From Tomocerus qinae (lineage: Eukaryota; Arthropoda; Collembola; Entomobryomorpha; Tomoceridae), in assembly GCA_020055645.1 (NCBI GenBank), contig CM034546.1:95790001-95854000 (forward strand): DNA of 64,000 nt. Direction: 5' to 3'. The position numbers and the translations under genes were made by a program. Every line of letters begins with the position of its first letter. Position 1 is the stretch's first letter. The notes under the pieces are model-generated. The model was given only the letters and a program-made list of their open reading frames with translations, did no database searches and was not told where the DNA came from. Below, piece by piece: positions 26,901 through 41,900 of the stretch.

Positions 26901-29900
26901 TGGGTATTAACAAATAACAAACCTGAAGTTTTGATGGGATCCACTTATTTTCGAAACCTGGGTACGATGCAGTTAGAAATAGCAAGTCACTTTTCTCAAA
27001 GAAAAATCATTTATAAACTTAGTTACGCCAAAGAAATCTGGATTTTTGCGCATGAAAATAAAGCAGTTTGTATAGCAGTAACTTTAACTGAATTTATGTG
27101 GCACTTGGTTTGAGGAGGTTAATTATAGATATTGTAGTGCGATGCTAAAGATGTGTCACTTTTGAGCTTTGCTCCAACGCAACTGAAAAAGCATGAGCTA
27201 TGTCAAAGGAAAACAAACCAGAGCACAAACAGAACACGAAACTCACCGCAATCAGAATAAATTACTAGACCAAACTCAACACATTAAACTCTGTTCACAA
27301 TTCACACTGGCTAACCAAACTATTGTTAGTTGAAAAAGTAATCCAAGTGAAATATCTGTGGCATAGATAGGTGAAACACGCACTTGAGTCAGAGTGAGAT
27401 TGCTGTTTGTAAATTGTCGTTGTATAATTAAAAAGTAAATTAAGAATCCGTGGAATGCAATGCACTAGACATTTCAACACTTGCTCAAGAGTGCACAATG
27501 TTCTTGAGTCCGTACCGTACATGCGGCTCTCAGACTAACAACTAAAGTTGCAGTAGGGAATGAATGCTGTCAGCAGAGGGAAATTATAGGTAACTACGCT
27601 AAGTATTAATATCATACTACTACTACTACTGTCTGTACTCGTCTACGTTCAAGTATATTCATATAGGAAAACCCAGACAGCGATCACTATTGAAACTGCT
27701 TAGCATTTTTCAAGAAATACAGCCTCTTATCTGCTACAAGGAAAAGGGAAAATGCAAAATTACACAGTGATAAAGTAGCCACATGGAAGAATATTATTTT
27801 TCCTCTGAAATTTTTGGAAAAGCTATTTAAATTGTGGAAAACGAAGTATTAACCGCATAGAGAATGCAGGAGAAATAAACTGTTGCACAGTGTAGTTAAG
27901 TTATGTCCTCGAGGCAATTTGAGTATAAGGTAAGGTAAGTGTAAAGTAACAGGTAAGCTAAGGGGTTGCTTCTTAGATTAAAACTTGGAATAGACTAGAC
28001 TATTATACTACGTAGATTCATACATAGCTACCTACTTACATTACATAGAGACTAGGCAGGGCAACTTTTCAAGGCAGAAGAAGTGTAATGTACAAATCCA
28101 TATAGTAGAATTCTAGTTTATATAGACCACTCACTCTGCTATACACTTTATAGTACAATGGTTGTATGTATACCGCACAAGCTACAATTCCAATCCAACC
28201 TGTCTCCATTTAAATCTTCTTTGCTTTCCTCACTGAGTAAACTCAGGACTCTGTGTAGAGTAACCTTTAGGAATCTTTTCAACCCTCTCCACAACAACTT
28301 CATGCACTCGCATGCAACATTGTAAATGCGTACTCTTTACTTGTACTCCGGTTCTGAGTAATAAGTAGGTACATACATACTACTACAAACATGTATCTCT
28401 CTTAGACGTCTAAGATGCAGTATTATATCCCTAATTCATTTCTCATCCACCTCAGGGTTCAACACCTGACTTCAGGCTTCCCTTCCTTTGACTTTTATCA
28501 ACCTTAGGATTATTCTACACACGGAATCATCCATTCTCGGATTAGAACACCGTACCGCTTTCCTTTAGGAAAAATCTCGACAACACAAATATATTCACTA
28601 ACTGCTTCAACCAGACAAATACACTTTGCGGGATAAGGATAATATCATTATATCTTTTTCAACGAAACACTTTTCTTTATATACATTTTTCTAAAACCAT
28701 CACCTACACCCAACTTCTAAGTATTTGTGCATTCGGCGAACAAATCTAGAGTAACACATTTTTCTCTTTTTTTCTTCTGAATTGCTACATAAGTACGTAC
28801 TTTATGCGTTGATTTATGATTTGACCTTTTCGGTTACTCAACTGCTACACAATGTACAAGCATTAACAATTCACAGGAATTTCTAAACTTAGGTTATACC
28901 TCCACTGAATTTTTACTTTGCTTTTCAGAACTTCAGTTATAGTTATCGCTACGTTGAAACTACAAACCTAGTCTAAGTGCGTTTGTGGTATTTTTACTTT
29001 TATAACTACTCACAGAAGTTAATGTTACCTAACATTACATTTATACGGATTAGAAATACATATCATACGCACCTGAGCCGAACGATACAATTAAATAACA
29101 AATATGTATTCAGTAATGGAAACTTAACATAATATCGAATTGGATGCTTTCATTTCTTATAGAAATATTAAAGTCATTCTGCCCTTCTAAGATCATTTCC
29201 GAATGTACGGTATTCAGCAGCTCACCTAGTTAAAATGGATTTTTTTCATCCTACGTTGGGTCAAAAGGGAGAAATCCTTCGATAATAAATATCAGAATGT
29301 ATTGATCCCCTGTTAAAAAACGTAGCGTGTGTGTTGCACAACAATGGCAGGTACAAAGCTACTGGTTTTGCAACACTACCTTACTTTTTTCTGCCGAGCG
29401 TAACGCTTATTTCAAGTGGAGCTATCACCTTGTAGGAGAATGTGGTAACGGCTGTAGCAATTACAGGCATTTGGGCTAAAATCTCTATAAGATTATTAAC
29501 TGTTCATTTAGGATATGAAATGTGTGTATGATAGTGACCTAAAGTACTGAGAAAAGCTGTACAACGTATAATGTTACAATTAGGTGAGTGAAGCAAGGAT
29601 CACACTCGACTTTAAATTGCAAGGGGAGTATTTTCCAACAATTGCAATCAGCGGTAAATTCCGAGGACAATAATAATTATTAATTGTCTCTGGTGAGAGG
29701 ACGGAGAGCGGTAGTGTCGCGGAATTGTAAAGGATCTAAGAATAAAAAATGCTCTGCGTCTTCATTTCATGGAGGAGAACACGCTTTAATTTGTTTATGT
29801 AAAGCACATCCTTTGCTATTCACGATTACTACACCGTGCGTGTCACCAAACCAGAAATCCAAAATTGCAATAGGTAACAAAGGGGTGATTTGTATTGTAA

Positions 29901-32900
29901 CAATAGCAAATTGAAAATTCTTTCGAGGGGACAAAAGTACAAGATGGTCATTGCCATTTACCGTCTTATAGGGTAAAAAGAAATGGCTATAGTACAAGTA
30001 AAAGTATATAGATGCGTACAAGATGACAGTGAAAACAAGTTAGCTAGTCAGCCAGACATTCGCAATCAGCAAATTCTTTTATCCTACACCTGAGTACACT
30101 TACTTGGACGTTTCCATACTTTTTAATGCCACTATTCAAGGTGGAAAAAGTTCGTGTATGTAATATAATAACATTTTGTAGCCATAAGCTTCACGCTCAC
30201 GCTATTTTGACAATTCAATGAACTCCCTGAACAAACTAACTTATACTTACACAGACAGCTCTCTACCCTCTCCTACATATCTTGCTAATCTTTTCGTGGT
30301 GTGTAGATAGATGAGCCCAGATAGATTACTGAAAACCCATAATGCTCACTAATTACGTAGAAGCACCTTTAATGTGATAATCATAAGTGAACTTAAGTGA
30401 GGGTGTGCTATTTTTCCTCCGTACTTAATGCATACAGACATCCAGTGCAATTTGCAACTGCATCGTCTTCCTCTGTGATACTTTATTCATACGAATGCTA
30501 CCTACAAAGATGTACTGATACTCATAATTACAATGCTGATACGATATGGTTGTAGGTAATTAATTAAGCTTAACAAGTAGTAAGCAAAGTGTACAAATTG
30601 TCTAAATAAACCCGTTGCTTATGAATGTATCTACATTGGCCAAGATTTTATATTGAAAATGCAGTTACTGAAAGCGAGATTGATAAAATGCATCTATAAG
30701 AATACTAGACTGTAGTAACTAATAAACTAAATTGTCTATAAGTAGAGTAATCAGAATGCTATAATTAACAAATTGCTTTAGAATTCACTAACAACCCACC
30801 TAGATCGTAATCTTATCTTAAGATATATCCAATCTAACAAGATTCTTGTACACAGGATACAAAATAACATTACATTATTATTACCGTACATAGACTAAGT
30901 ACAAGTCTAAAATAGTATGACACTGAAAATAAAATATGCGCACTACTTCTTGAGTCTCTAACAAAAAAATGAAAGTAGCGAGATTCTCTTTGTGGTATAC
31001 CATGATTTCACAGATTGGTTAAGTAACGTTCTTTTCTGTACCGTCAATAAACTGATTCAGCAAAAAGATAGCGAATTGTACAAAAAGAACGCAATTTTAA
31101 ATCAGAAGTTAAAAATACAACTCTATGATCAACTCTAAAGAAACTGAGCATTTAGCGATTTAACATTGAAAAACATCAATACATTTGGAGTGTCATGATC
31201 AATAATGAAAAGTCTCAAGAAATCCATATCTTGACCACTGCTGCTAATTGTATCCACATTTGTGGTGCAAATCTTTGAATTTCTTTGTAGTTGTTTGCTA
31301 CATTCACAAATCGACTCGCAATTTCTAATGAAAGTATGACCAATTGTATTTTTTGGAGTATTAGCAAAAACAACGAACCTGGAACGGTGTTTCCATTGAA
31401 AGTCATGTCTACAGAATGTGGTCCTGTATCATGAGGTAGAAAAACGGCTTTGAATCGGTGATCTCCTAAAGCTTTGACTTGACTTGTAACCCTACCTCCA
31501 TCTACTAAAATAGCAAGATGTCCTGGCCCTGCTCCTCTTCCGTCGACTGAAAAGAATCAAAAGTTTTATTTAGCGTAAAATATATTTTAGCATTATTTTA
31601 TAATTTAGGATTTGTTAATACTTTCTATTTCCACAGGCCGACCAATTACTCCATTTGGCACACGAGTGACTTTAATAGCATTTGGATTGTAGACAGCAGC
31701 TCTGAAAGGAGAACCATCAATAGCTCGATGACCGACACTAACATCTATTAAATGTTCCCCAACTTCCGTGGGGAAATATTTGGCACTTATTGAAGACCCC
31801 GATTCGGTCGTTCTTACTGGCACGCGGCCGTTTGGCCCTAAAACAGAAAAAGAAATTATAAATTATCTAATAAGATTATACAGGTCGTATCTTCACATTT
31901 TGAATTCTAGTTAAAAAATCGTCCTTCATTTACCAGTTATCTCAATATTAACATTTTCCAAAGACGTCTGACCGAATTCAGACGTGATTGTAACTGTGGC
32001 TTGCGAATGTATTTGGACAACTCCTAGTCCATCTCCGTCTACCACTAAATCTCCGTGATATCCACCATAGAGACCATTACCATTTGTATTTCCAAGCCCT
32101 AGTTTAGAAAAGGAAGAAATGAATCTGCTGTCCTCAAGAGTATTGCTTGAGCTATTGAAAGAAGAAGACTTGTGTTGTTCTATTGACGATTTGGCACTAT
32201 TTGACTTCAAAGCAGATGAATTAAGCAAACTGGAGGTAAACTTTTCTCTGTTCAACTGCTGAAGGTTGGATGAGTTTGAAATATTCTTGAGAGCTTGGGC
32301 TGAAGTTAAATTTTCGTTAGAGCTGGAAATCAAACTACTGTTGATTTTATTCGTTGTAGAACTGTAAAAGTTATTTGTAGAAGAAGTATTGTTGTTGCTG
32401 AAGGAATTACTAAGGCTATTATTAAAAGGGGGACTACTACTATTATGGCCACGGTACTTTAGACGAGAGTGAACTGCGTCGGTAGTATCAATTGCATCTT
32501 TAGAGTTAACCTCAAATGAGTCGGTATATTTGCTTTTTGTTCTGTTTGTTGTCGCATCGAAAGATGAAGAATTCTTTGTTGAACTGGAAAACATATTAGA
32601 TGTCTTTCCCAATCCATATTCCGTATCAAAACTGCGAGTTTTACCATGTGAAGACAAAACATCTTTTCTCCGCTTTGAACGACTTGAACCAACTCGAAGA
32701 CTGAATGGGGAACCTGTGAAGAATGGCAAAAATTATAATATTTCTCCGCTAAGTGTACTTGTAACTTATTTTCCACAATATTTGTGACCACACTAAGCAA
32801 AAGCTACCTCGAATCTCATGTCCGTTGAAATATATATGAACTCTATGTTTTCCTCCATTCAAAACGGGAAGTAAAATCCGTTTTACTCCATCAGCAATGT

Positions 32901-35900
32901 ACTCTGTGTTGTATGGAATAGATCTGTAAGAGAAAATATCCAATAGTAAAAATTATCATCGTACATTAATAATGTAGTAAATTACTGAAGTTAGATTTTA
33001 AATTGTTTTGGTAATCTTATTATTATTATTGAACCAACTTCATATTCTGACCGTTTCTTCCATTGTAAGAAATACTACTAGACAGAGCTATAAAATAGGA
33101 CTTTATAATTAAATATATGATTTTGCACCTTCCTTCGTGAGTGACATCAATATCCACATCGCCGAGTCCACCAGTTCCTCGAGAATCGCATATAAACGCA
33201 AAAGGCAATCCAGGTACCGCAGGATTCAAAGAAGTATCCAGTGTGTCCAACTAAAATATTAAAATCCAATTAAGACTTATAAACACAATTTCATAGTTCG
33301 TATCGTGTTGATGAATACTCAAAAGGTAGATCACTGATCAAAGCGAAAAGAAATCTTGTTTATTTCGTTATTTGGGCATCCCACCTTAATTCCATTTGGA
33401 TCATAGACAAAACAAGGAAACGGTGATCCTTGAATATCTTTTCCTTTGTACATGACAGTGACCTTCCACTCTCCAGGCTCATCAGGTTTAAAAGTGGCAG
33501 CGAATCCTCCCGGAACTTGTGACACTAGACAAGGCGAACTTCTGCCGGATGGTGAAAGAGCTAAAACTTCCATAAACTCTGGTTTGGCTCCAGACGGACT
33601 AGCATCTTGTGGATTGACTAAAACTTCGACAACGGAGCCGACTGCACAAGGAGCCAGCCCTGTGTACGTGATTTCGCTTAAGTTTGGTAAAACTCGGCAT
33701 TTCAACGGAGAGCCCACAACAGGTTCTCCTTGGTGCTTCACGACCACCTCATGAATTCCTATTTCGGTGGCTGCGAATGTTCCTTTGACACTTCCATTCG
33801 ACTGCAGATTCAGGCGACAATCTACTTTCCCTGAAGGGCCTTTGACTTCTACTGTGATTTCTCTATGGTCTGTGTCTTCTTCCAAACATTCTACAGAAAA
33901 ATTTACCTGCAAAAAGTAGTCAATTGTCAAATATTGCACATTGTTCTAAAACGACTATCAAAAGAACACGAAAAATTTTGTCAAGAATCTATTATAAATA
34001 TTTGATACAGAATAAAATAAATATTGTAAAAATAAACAGTAGGCGAGGTATAATAACAACAGCAGAAAATGTTTTATTTTGATAGGGAGAAACGAGGTAG
34101 GGATTAAAATTAGTACCGGAGCTCCTTTTCGATATATATTTGTCTCCCATGTAACAGACACTCTTTGTCCCGGAGGAGGTCTCTTGGGAAGCCATTGAAA
34201 TGCAGCGGTGTAAGCCATGACGCCTAAATGATCTACAGAAGGATCTGCCATATCTTTGGCACGTAGAATAGAAGTGACTCCTAGTTTTTCACCTCCTTTG
34301 ATACCTGCATTCAACAAAACGTAAATAATTGATTAAGTGCTTTAAATAAAGTTAAATAGTTTCATCGGATGTGCTTTAAATCGATTCTCACCCATAGACA
34401 AGTTAGATTCCCAATTTTCTTGCTCTGTAGATAGATTATCCATTCCTGGTACAGGTCCTCCCAAAGACCTCACTAATTCGCAAAGTAACTGCCCATTGTT
34501 CCAGTCAGTCTGCAAATAATAATGTCATTTCTGCTTTGAGATTGTCAACATATTACGTGTAACGCATTATAAATTGATCAATGTGAGATTTACAAAATAC
34601 TGCATTCCTCTACAACTTATGTCATGCTAAGAAATACTGTACAGCAATAAATGCAGGTTTTACTAAAATGTTTACATCTCAGCTACTACTACAAATAATA
34701 TCTACATTTTTATTTCCTGTGAGTTGTGTACAGAAATTCTTGAGGATGAAGGAAGAATAGCCAGAGTCGTAAATAATATATCTCATAAAATACGAATAAA
34801 ATCTCTGCCCACAAGTCAGTGACACAATTCTCATAAATTACAAGAAACATACCGTGAAGTTAGAAATGTGACGTTGAGGCAACTGGTTCCGAACCCAATT
34901 CAGTGTTGATCTATAGCCAGGCCCGTTTTCTCTCATAAAATATGAAACATAAGTCATTCCAGACAGTTCGTCTAGATGAGGAGAAGCTAAATATTCGGGG
35001 TCAAGCACTACAGGAACTCCCAGCTCTTTCTTGGCCACGTCCATCGCTACTCGACAATTGTACTCGCCTGAATAGTCACAAGGAAATGTTTTAATTCTCT
35101 CAGAAAAGTTTTGCATATTGAAAATTCAAAGGTTAATATAAAATCCACCTTCTTTAGGGTCCAAATCCCTCCAATTGGGAAATAGACCTGGCCGGCAGTA
35201 GTCAATCAAGGCTGATAGATTGATACCACTGTTCCAGTCAGAGGTGAAATTATTTATCTGAGTTTCAGGAAGAGCCGAACGCAGCCAGGCTAACATTAGT
35301 TTCTTTGGTGGAAATTTAGAACGCCCGATTTGGTAACGAACAATGAGGGACCAAATAAGTCCTAGAATAAGCTTCAAATTCCCATTTACAATGTCCACGT
35401 TACCTAAAACAATACAAAGAGATAAATTAGGATTAACGGAAACTTTCAGCAATAAAATTTCTAATTATAAAAGATTATTTATATTATTTTTATAATTATA
35501 ATAGATAATTAGTTTCTTAAGATTTTTTCCGTAGACGATATCTGCAATTATATATCTGTAATTGTAACAAAGCCATTATTTATGATATTCGTCGTGTTAT
35601 GCATTTCTATACTGATTTGCTATAAAAGCACCCTACTTTACAAGAACATTTCGCATCTGTTGACATGCTCTATGATTACAGAACTACAAAGATTATTCAC
35701 CAAGCAAAAAAGTTACCACAATAAGTGTTAAGTACTGAGCTTGGTGGAAAGCATAGCATGGTTGCTCTTTAATTCACGCAACTGTCTCAAAAATGTTGAA
35801 ATAAGGTTTGCTTTTATTTGTGGATTCACATTTCAAAATTTCATAGCTTTCAATTCTTCGGTTGCTTTAATTTAGAGCAGAAAAATGACAATTTTTCCAC

Positions 35901-38900
35901 CTCAGAAAATCATAGATGTAATGCATAGAGATTGCTTTCGCACGCACATTTCCTGTCGATTTAACATAGAAAGGAAACTTATTCATTTTGAGAATATTCA
36001 CGTACGGATAACTCGACATGTGTATTTAAAAGTCGTCGCATGGCCTATTGCCCAAGTTTTGTATTGACTCCCAATCCCACTATCTCGGCGACTACCTACA
36101 GACGATAATTACATAATGTGATGTAAGCGAGAGTTAAAAAATATATAGACAAGCCGTAAAAATGGGATCCACCCTGTCAAGTCATGCCTTTTTTGGTAGT
36201 GAAGAAAGGAAACCAAACCAAAGCAAACGATTCCAAAAGCGAAGTCTGATGAATGGTACTCTTCTGGAATAATTCAATTCTACTATGAATACATGTTATA
36301 GCGTTGATATTGCTTATTTAGCATAAGCTATAAGAGGACTATAGATGGGTTGCGTAAGGCATAAATGAAATTGGAAATCTGTGTGTGTATCCAAAAGGTA
36401 AATGAAGATAGTAGGTACGAATTACACTGCATGAGTAAGAGTAGCTATAAACAAGGCAATGAGCTTAACCATGTGAGCAATAATCTTATGATAAATTAGC
36501 GATACTACATACAATAATATAGATGCTACCTATTTCCCACTAACTACTTTAGAGTCTGTATTATTATATATTCTATATTAAAATGTATATGCAGATACAG
36601 CAATCGAATTTACATAGGATTATATTAAGCGAAATAATACCTTCGAGATACCTACTAAATCAGCTCTGAGTATTCTACCTACGGTCAATAGACGAGAGAG
36701 CTATCAGGGAGCTGACATAGAAAACCATATGGCTCGACCGGGATAACGTAACCTGTTTAATTTGATGATTGTCACAGAGTCACAATTAAGATGGGACAAA
36801 TCACTATATAAAGTCACAATAGGCAGAGAATATTCGCGCTTACTTTACATAATTGGTTTATTGCTATATCTCCACATGTGTGTGCTAGTATATCATTTCT
36901 ACTTTGGGTAAGTGTGTGTATGCATCGTTATTTATGTCTTCTATAGATATATATTTCCATATCATACGGTTGACAGATCATATAGTTGATTATAGTAGAC
37001 AGTTCATGTGTGTCTGCAGGTGAATATCTTACTTACACTATCCACAATGACCTAGTAGTGTTAACTCGGCGTAGTAGTGAGCTAGTAATGCAGTTCATTA
37101 CAGAATGCTACTCCCACGCTTAACTTTTGCTAAACAACAATTGTCACACACTTTGAACTGGCATGCATTACATTCTCTAGTGTGTTGCATAATCGATAGT
37201 AAACTTATCCAAGTTTTGTTCTACTGCACTGACTTGCAAGTTAAGTGCATAGAAACCAGCCTACCTACATAGTACTCATTTGCAAGGAAATAAACGCCTA
37301 GACATTATTACTTTCATATGATATTTTATTGTTTGACAATGCAAAGCATAATGCATTTAATGTACTTACATATTTAATAGCTTTCCAAGGATGTAATTAC
37401 TACAGCTAAATTAATATTGGATTACAAAACTAAATGTTGATGAATTCCCCGTCTGACTCTTGGCACTTTGTAATTAATAACAATTGAATCGGGGAAATCT
37501 TATTATGAAGTATACCTGCTCACCTTAATACTGTATGACATACTCAGGTAAAAATGCAGGTTAGCATGGTTGCTCTTTACCCTGAGAGTTATTACTTATT
37601 ACACAGATGTAGTCATCACAGAAGTCGTCATGTTAGTATGACATCATCTATCTCTACTTCTTCTGCTTCCCACACCTTCAAACCTAGCTTAACTTGGCCT
37701 TACTTTTCAAAAAACTAATCCTAGCTGATATACACGGAGAATACCAACATTCTACATTTTTATTCGCTTGTACCTGAACCTTGCCTGCTCTTTAATTGCC
37801 CAACCCTTTCATTGCCAGTGTGGAATCTAGGAGCATCTTGAATGCTAAATGGTTTAAGATCCTATTCTTCGTCTATCTAATGCTATCCGTCTGGATTCAC
37901 CCCCGAATTGTCAACCCTTTTTTGTCAACACACGAAAAATTTTTTGTCAACACCAAGTTTCTTTATTGTCAACATAACCAAGGCCATGTTGTCCTGTTTT
38001 GTCAACAGCAATTATTATTCAATGCAATATTTTAAAAGAATTAGTCACGGTAAATAATCAGTCAATGAATGTACAAGTAAAAAATCATGTAAAAAGTAAT
38101 ACTAGATCACTTGTAAAGTGTAAATGTAAAAAATCAGATCATTTCATCTCAAAAATATTGTAACAATTTTTCATAATTTGTCCGCTATCGTATAAATCCA
38201 CTCCGAAAATGACGTTTTTGATTTATTGCGAACTATTTTTTTAGGCGTTTGGTATACTTTACAGTTTACTGAGTTGTTTTGAAGGTCCCATCAGCAATCC
38301 AAGTTTCACAGGAGTATAACTTTTTCAGATTATTTGCGGTTGTAAATATTAACATCTCGTTGCTTGAGTTACAGTCATACCACATAAATGGATCGCCTCT
38401 CAAAGTTTCGAAGTCCGATAAATTCAAAAGTGACACATGTTGAGGATCTCGAAACACACAATCGTTAACTTTGTAGGAGTGAATGTACCTTTTTAGCAAG
38501 TGTTCTGGTGGAAGTAGTGCCTGCGTTTGTAAATCTTGATCTCTAGTAAACTGCATCGTAGATCAGATATTTAAATAACTGATAACGCAAAGAATGTTAA
38601 TGCACACCGCCGTAAGTTACACCGTCGTGTGCAACCACACTCATATTTGTTATTCCTACTTCTCAAATAAAGACTTGTACCTACGAAAAAACTTGTGTTG
38701 ACAAAAAGTCTAAATGGGTTGATTTGTGTTGACAAAAAGGTGTTGACGACCAAAGGGGTCAAAATTGTGTTGACAATTCGGTGTTGACAAAAAGGTGTTG
38801 ACAATTTGGGGTGGTCCCATCCGTCTGTTATATACACAACTCTATCTACTGAACCTACACTGATATCACTCTCCAATCAAAAACATTAACGAAATAAGCA

Positions 38901-41900
38901 TGCCGATACTCAAGATCATGATCAAACAAACAATGCTATAAATGTATCCAGTAAGCATAAGCAATAAAGTTGCTTACTTAAAGAGACAGCATGGTATAAA
39001 TGACTCATGATCTATAATACACTTTTTTAATAACTTTCACATCTTTGCCAACTTTTATTAAACCCTCAGTTACTTTGCCATTTTAAGATAAAAACTCCAG
39101 ATCAAATCTTATCTTCTTAAAAAACTATATGAAGCAGTCACTTGGAAGAGTGGTAGGGTACAGTTTTGTAAATATCGACAGAATAGCTTTGCTCGGAATA
39201 AGCATTATTTTATAGCATAATGAAAACCAAAACTTCAACACATCAAATTGTTAGTATTTCTGCATAGTTAAATCTGAAGCTACAATATCGTGTACTATTA
39301 TTATAGTTTACAGGTAGGACTTGTTTTAATAACCACATTTCGTCTTCTTGTTGGCAAAATATTAATCAGCATTTTTCTCGAAATAGAATGTCACATCAGA
39401 TAGCTCAGGAGCAATAGTAAACCATAACTATTATGTGAAATACTATCTAAACAATGTATCACCATCGATTTGGGTTTCAGTGTATGCTAAACAGATATGC
39501 CCATAAAGTAGATAGCGATATGTATTGTACAGTCGTGTAATATTATTTTTCACCTAACAGACTTAAATAAATAGCTAAAACAAATTATCATAGAATACCT
39601 AGCTCGATTCTACTTATCATAAAGTAAACCTTAGTCATCAACTTCAGCCCGGGGTAGAAATAGACATTAAAGCATTGTGTAATTTCCAACTTTATCTACC
39701 TTATAGATTAATCTTTGTGTACACGATTTGCAATTGAGCAATTCTGTCAAATCCTTCTCCCAATCCATTTTCGCATCACCACTTGTAAATATAATTACAT
39801 CAAGCAAGCAAAGGTAGTCATTTTGGTAATTTTATCCATGTTTAATTATGAAGAGATGATTTCAGCAAAATTAGCGAACGAGGGCCGGCTACAGAAACCT
39901 TAATAGTTTAGCTACCTTAAGATAGAAAAGGATGAGTAAGAGATAGCTCATTTAGTTTAAAATGTACATGACAATAGATTCATTCACAAGTAGATAGGAG
40001 TAAATTGCATTGGTTGCACTATCACTGTTCTGAGTATTCTGTTGTCAACCTTGAATGTATAGTCACGTTACTGGTTAATGGCAAATGTTAAATTACTCCT
40101 AATTGTAAAACGTCAAAAGAGTGCTTTGTATTCTACGGCTATCTTACATCTATCTTACCTTTCCCTCTTCCTTGTAAACAAACTCACTTGGACTTGGTTT
40201 TATTTATAATTTTCTTTCAGTACTTATTTCTAATGTATTTCATTATGATACGAAGACTCAACTATAAGAAGTAACGAAGCTTTTAAATCACGACACATTC
40301 TCCTACATGAAAAACATTAAAGCACTACACCTACCTTTAATGAAATTTGCCAAATGTTAAGTGCATGTAGGTATTCGTTGGCATTTAGCTGAAGTGTCTT
40401 GTACACATGTAGCAGGATGAATAAGTATGTAAAGCACACAATGAAAACAATAGAAATTATGATAAATGCTATAATAATTCTTCAGGTTGAGAGACGAATC
40501 CTGACACATTCTCCAAAGCTTTTCCTATGTAACAATTTTTTATTACGTGTTTAATTATTCTTTTTGTTTTCCTCCTGCATAGTAATATTTATTTTTATCG
40601 CCAGTAGGTACTTATTTATTAGCAGTTGTGCACAATTAGTATATTTCACATTCCAATCCTCACTTCACTTCACACAGCAGTAATTAGCATAAAAACACTT
40701 GAAATGCATTCCGCGTCGCAATTTACACAGAATAAAAATGTTCTTTCAGAATTGCCCAGTTTTCATTTTGGCACTCATTTAATAAAATTTTGACTTCCCT
40801 AAAGGCGGCACTAAAAAAACTCTTTAGAAGTCTGCATAAATTTTTGCGAAACCATAAACACAGTAGCTACAAGCGTTAGAGTCACGAAACGTATGAAATT
40901 TAAATCTTAATTGCAACATTCAGGGAAATGATAAAATTAAGATTTAGTTAAGTTTTGATTCGCCATTTGCAATGACAGCAATGGCTATTTACAAGTTTAA
41001 ATTCTCATTTTCTTAGATGTGAACTTAGGAGAAGCTGCACTGTTAATGAATGGAATTTCACTAAGACTTGAGTCGACAGACAAATTTCTCTTCGGAATGA
41101 CTGCATATGTGCATTAATTTGTTTGCAGCAATAGTTTTAATCGTAGTCAGATCTTAAATTCCATCCCAAATAATGTAATGCTAATAAAACAGTCACTGTT
41201 GAGTTCAGTTGGAGTAAAAGCTTTTCAAGATAAAGGAAATCTTTATGCGCTTGAGATAAGTATGTAGTATGCACAAATATTACGAAACTTAAACTACTTA
41301 TATGTATGTACACATACCTTAAAGTTTGCTACATTAGTTACAATTAAAGGAGTGCGTCTTTAAAAATAGGAATAAGCACAAGTTCTCAAATCAACAAGTG
41401 GCTTTCCCTAATTCTTGTAAACAAGTAAATCCGTGTTATACAATAAAGATAGCTCAACAACAATCGAGACCACTAAACAAAGCACCCACCTATTATTTAT
41501 ACTAAATAAAGTAGCATACATACATATTAATATTGAAAGTAAAATCCTCATGTATAAATAGTACACTCAAATTATTTCGAGGTACACGATGGTGGGTGCA
41601 TGTTAGTTGAATCTGTCTAATTCACAACATGGATTACAGACACATCAGAATGAAAAGAAAAAAGCATGAAATTCATACATTGTAAACTTACTTGAGCATT
41701 TACAATTAACTAACGGATATAGTAGTATGGATATGTATTAAAAATTGCATTGTGTTTCATTATGAATCAAAGTATTACAGACTTGTTCAGTAATTCAATC
41801 TATTAAACTGAGTAGTAGTAGTAGTAGTAGTGAATTAGTGAATACAAAAGGTTACTACTGCAGATACATAGTAGAAACATAGCTCAGACAAAAGTTTAAT

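Noticed and set aside
27600..27640. (TAC)n tract as a functional repeat or array
   Set aside because: Only about five units. It is an ordinary microsatellite, and no CRISPR-like or tandem gene structure is present.
29684..30021. Overlapping open frames on both strands near 29.7-30.0 kb
   Set aside because: Opposite-strand chance frames in a slightly less AT-rich patch. No domain and no splice continuity with filamin.
38571..38876. 101-codon open frame across the right end of the transposon
   Set aside because: It is produced by translating the subterminal repeat array (recurring VNT- and FLSTQ-like words) and extends past the target-site duplication, so it is not a gene.
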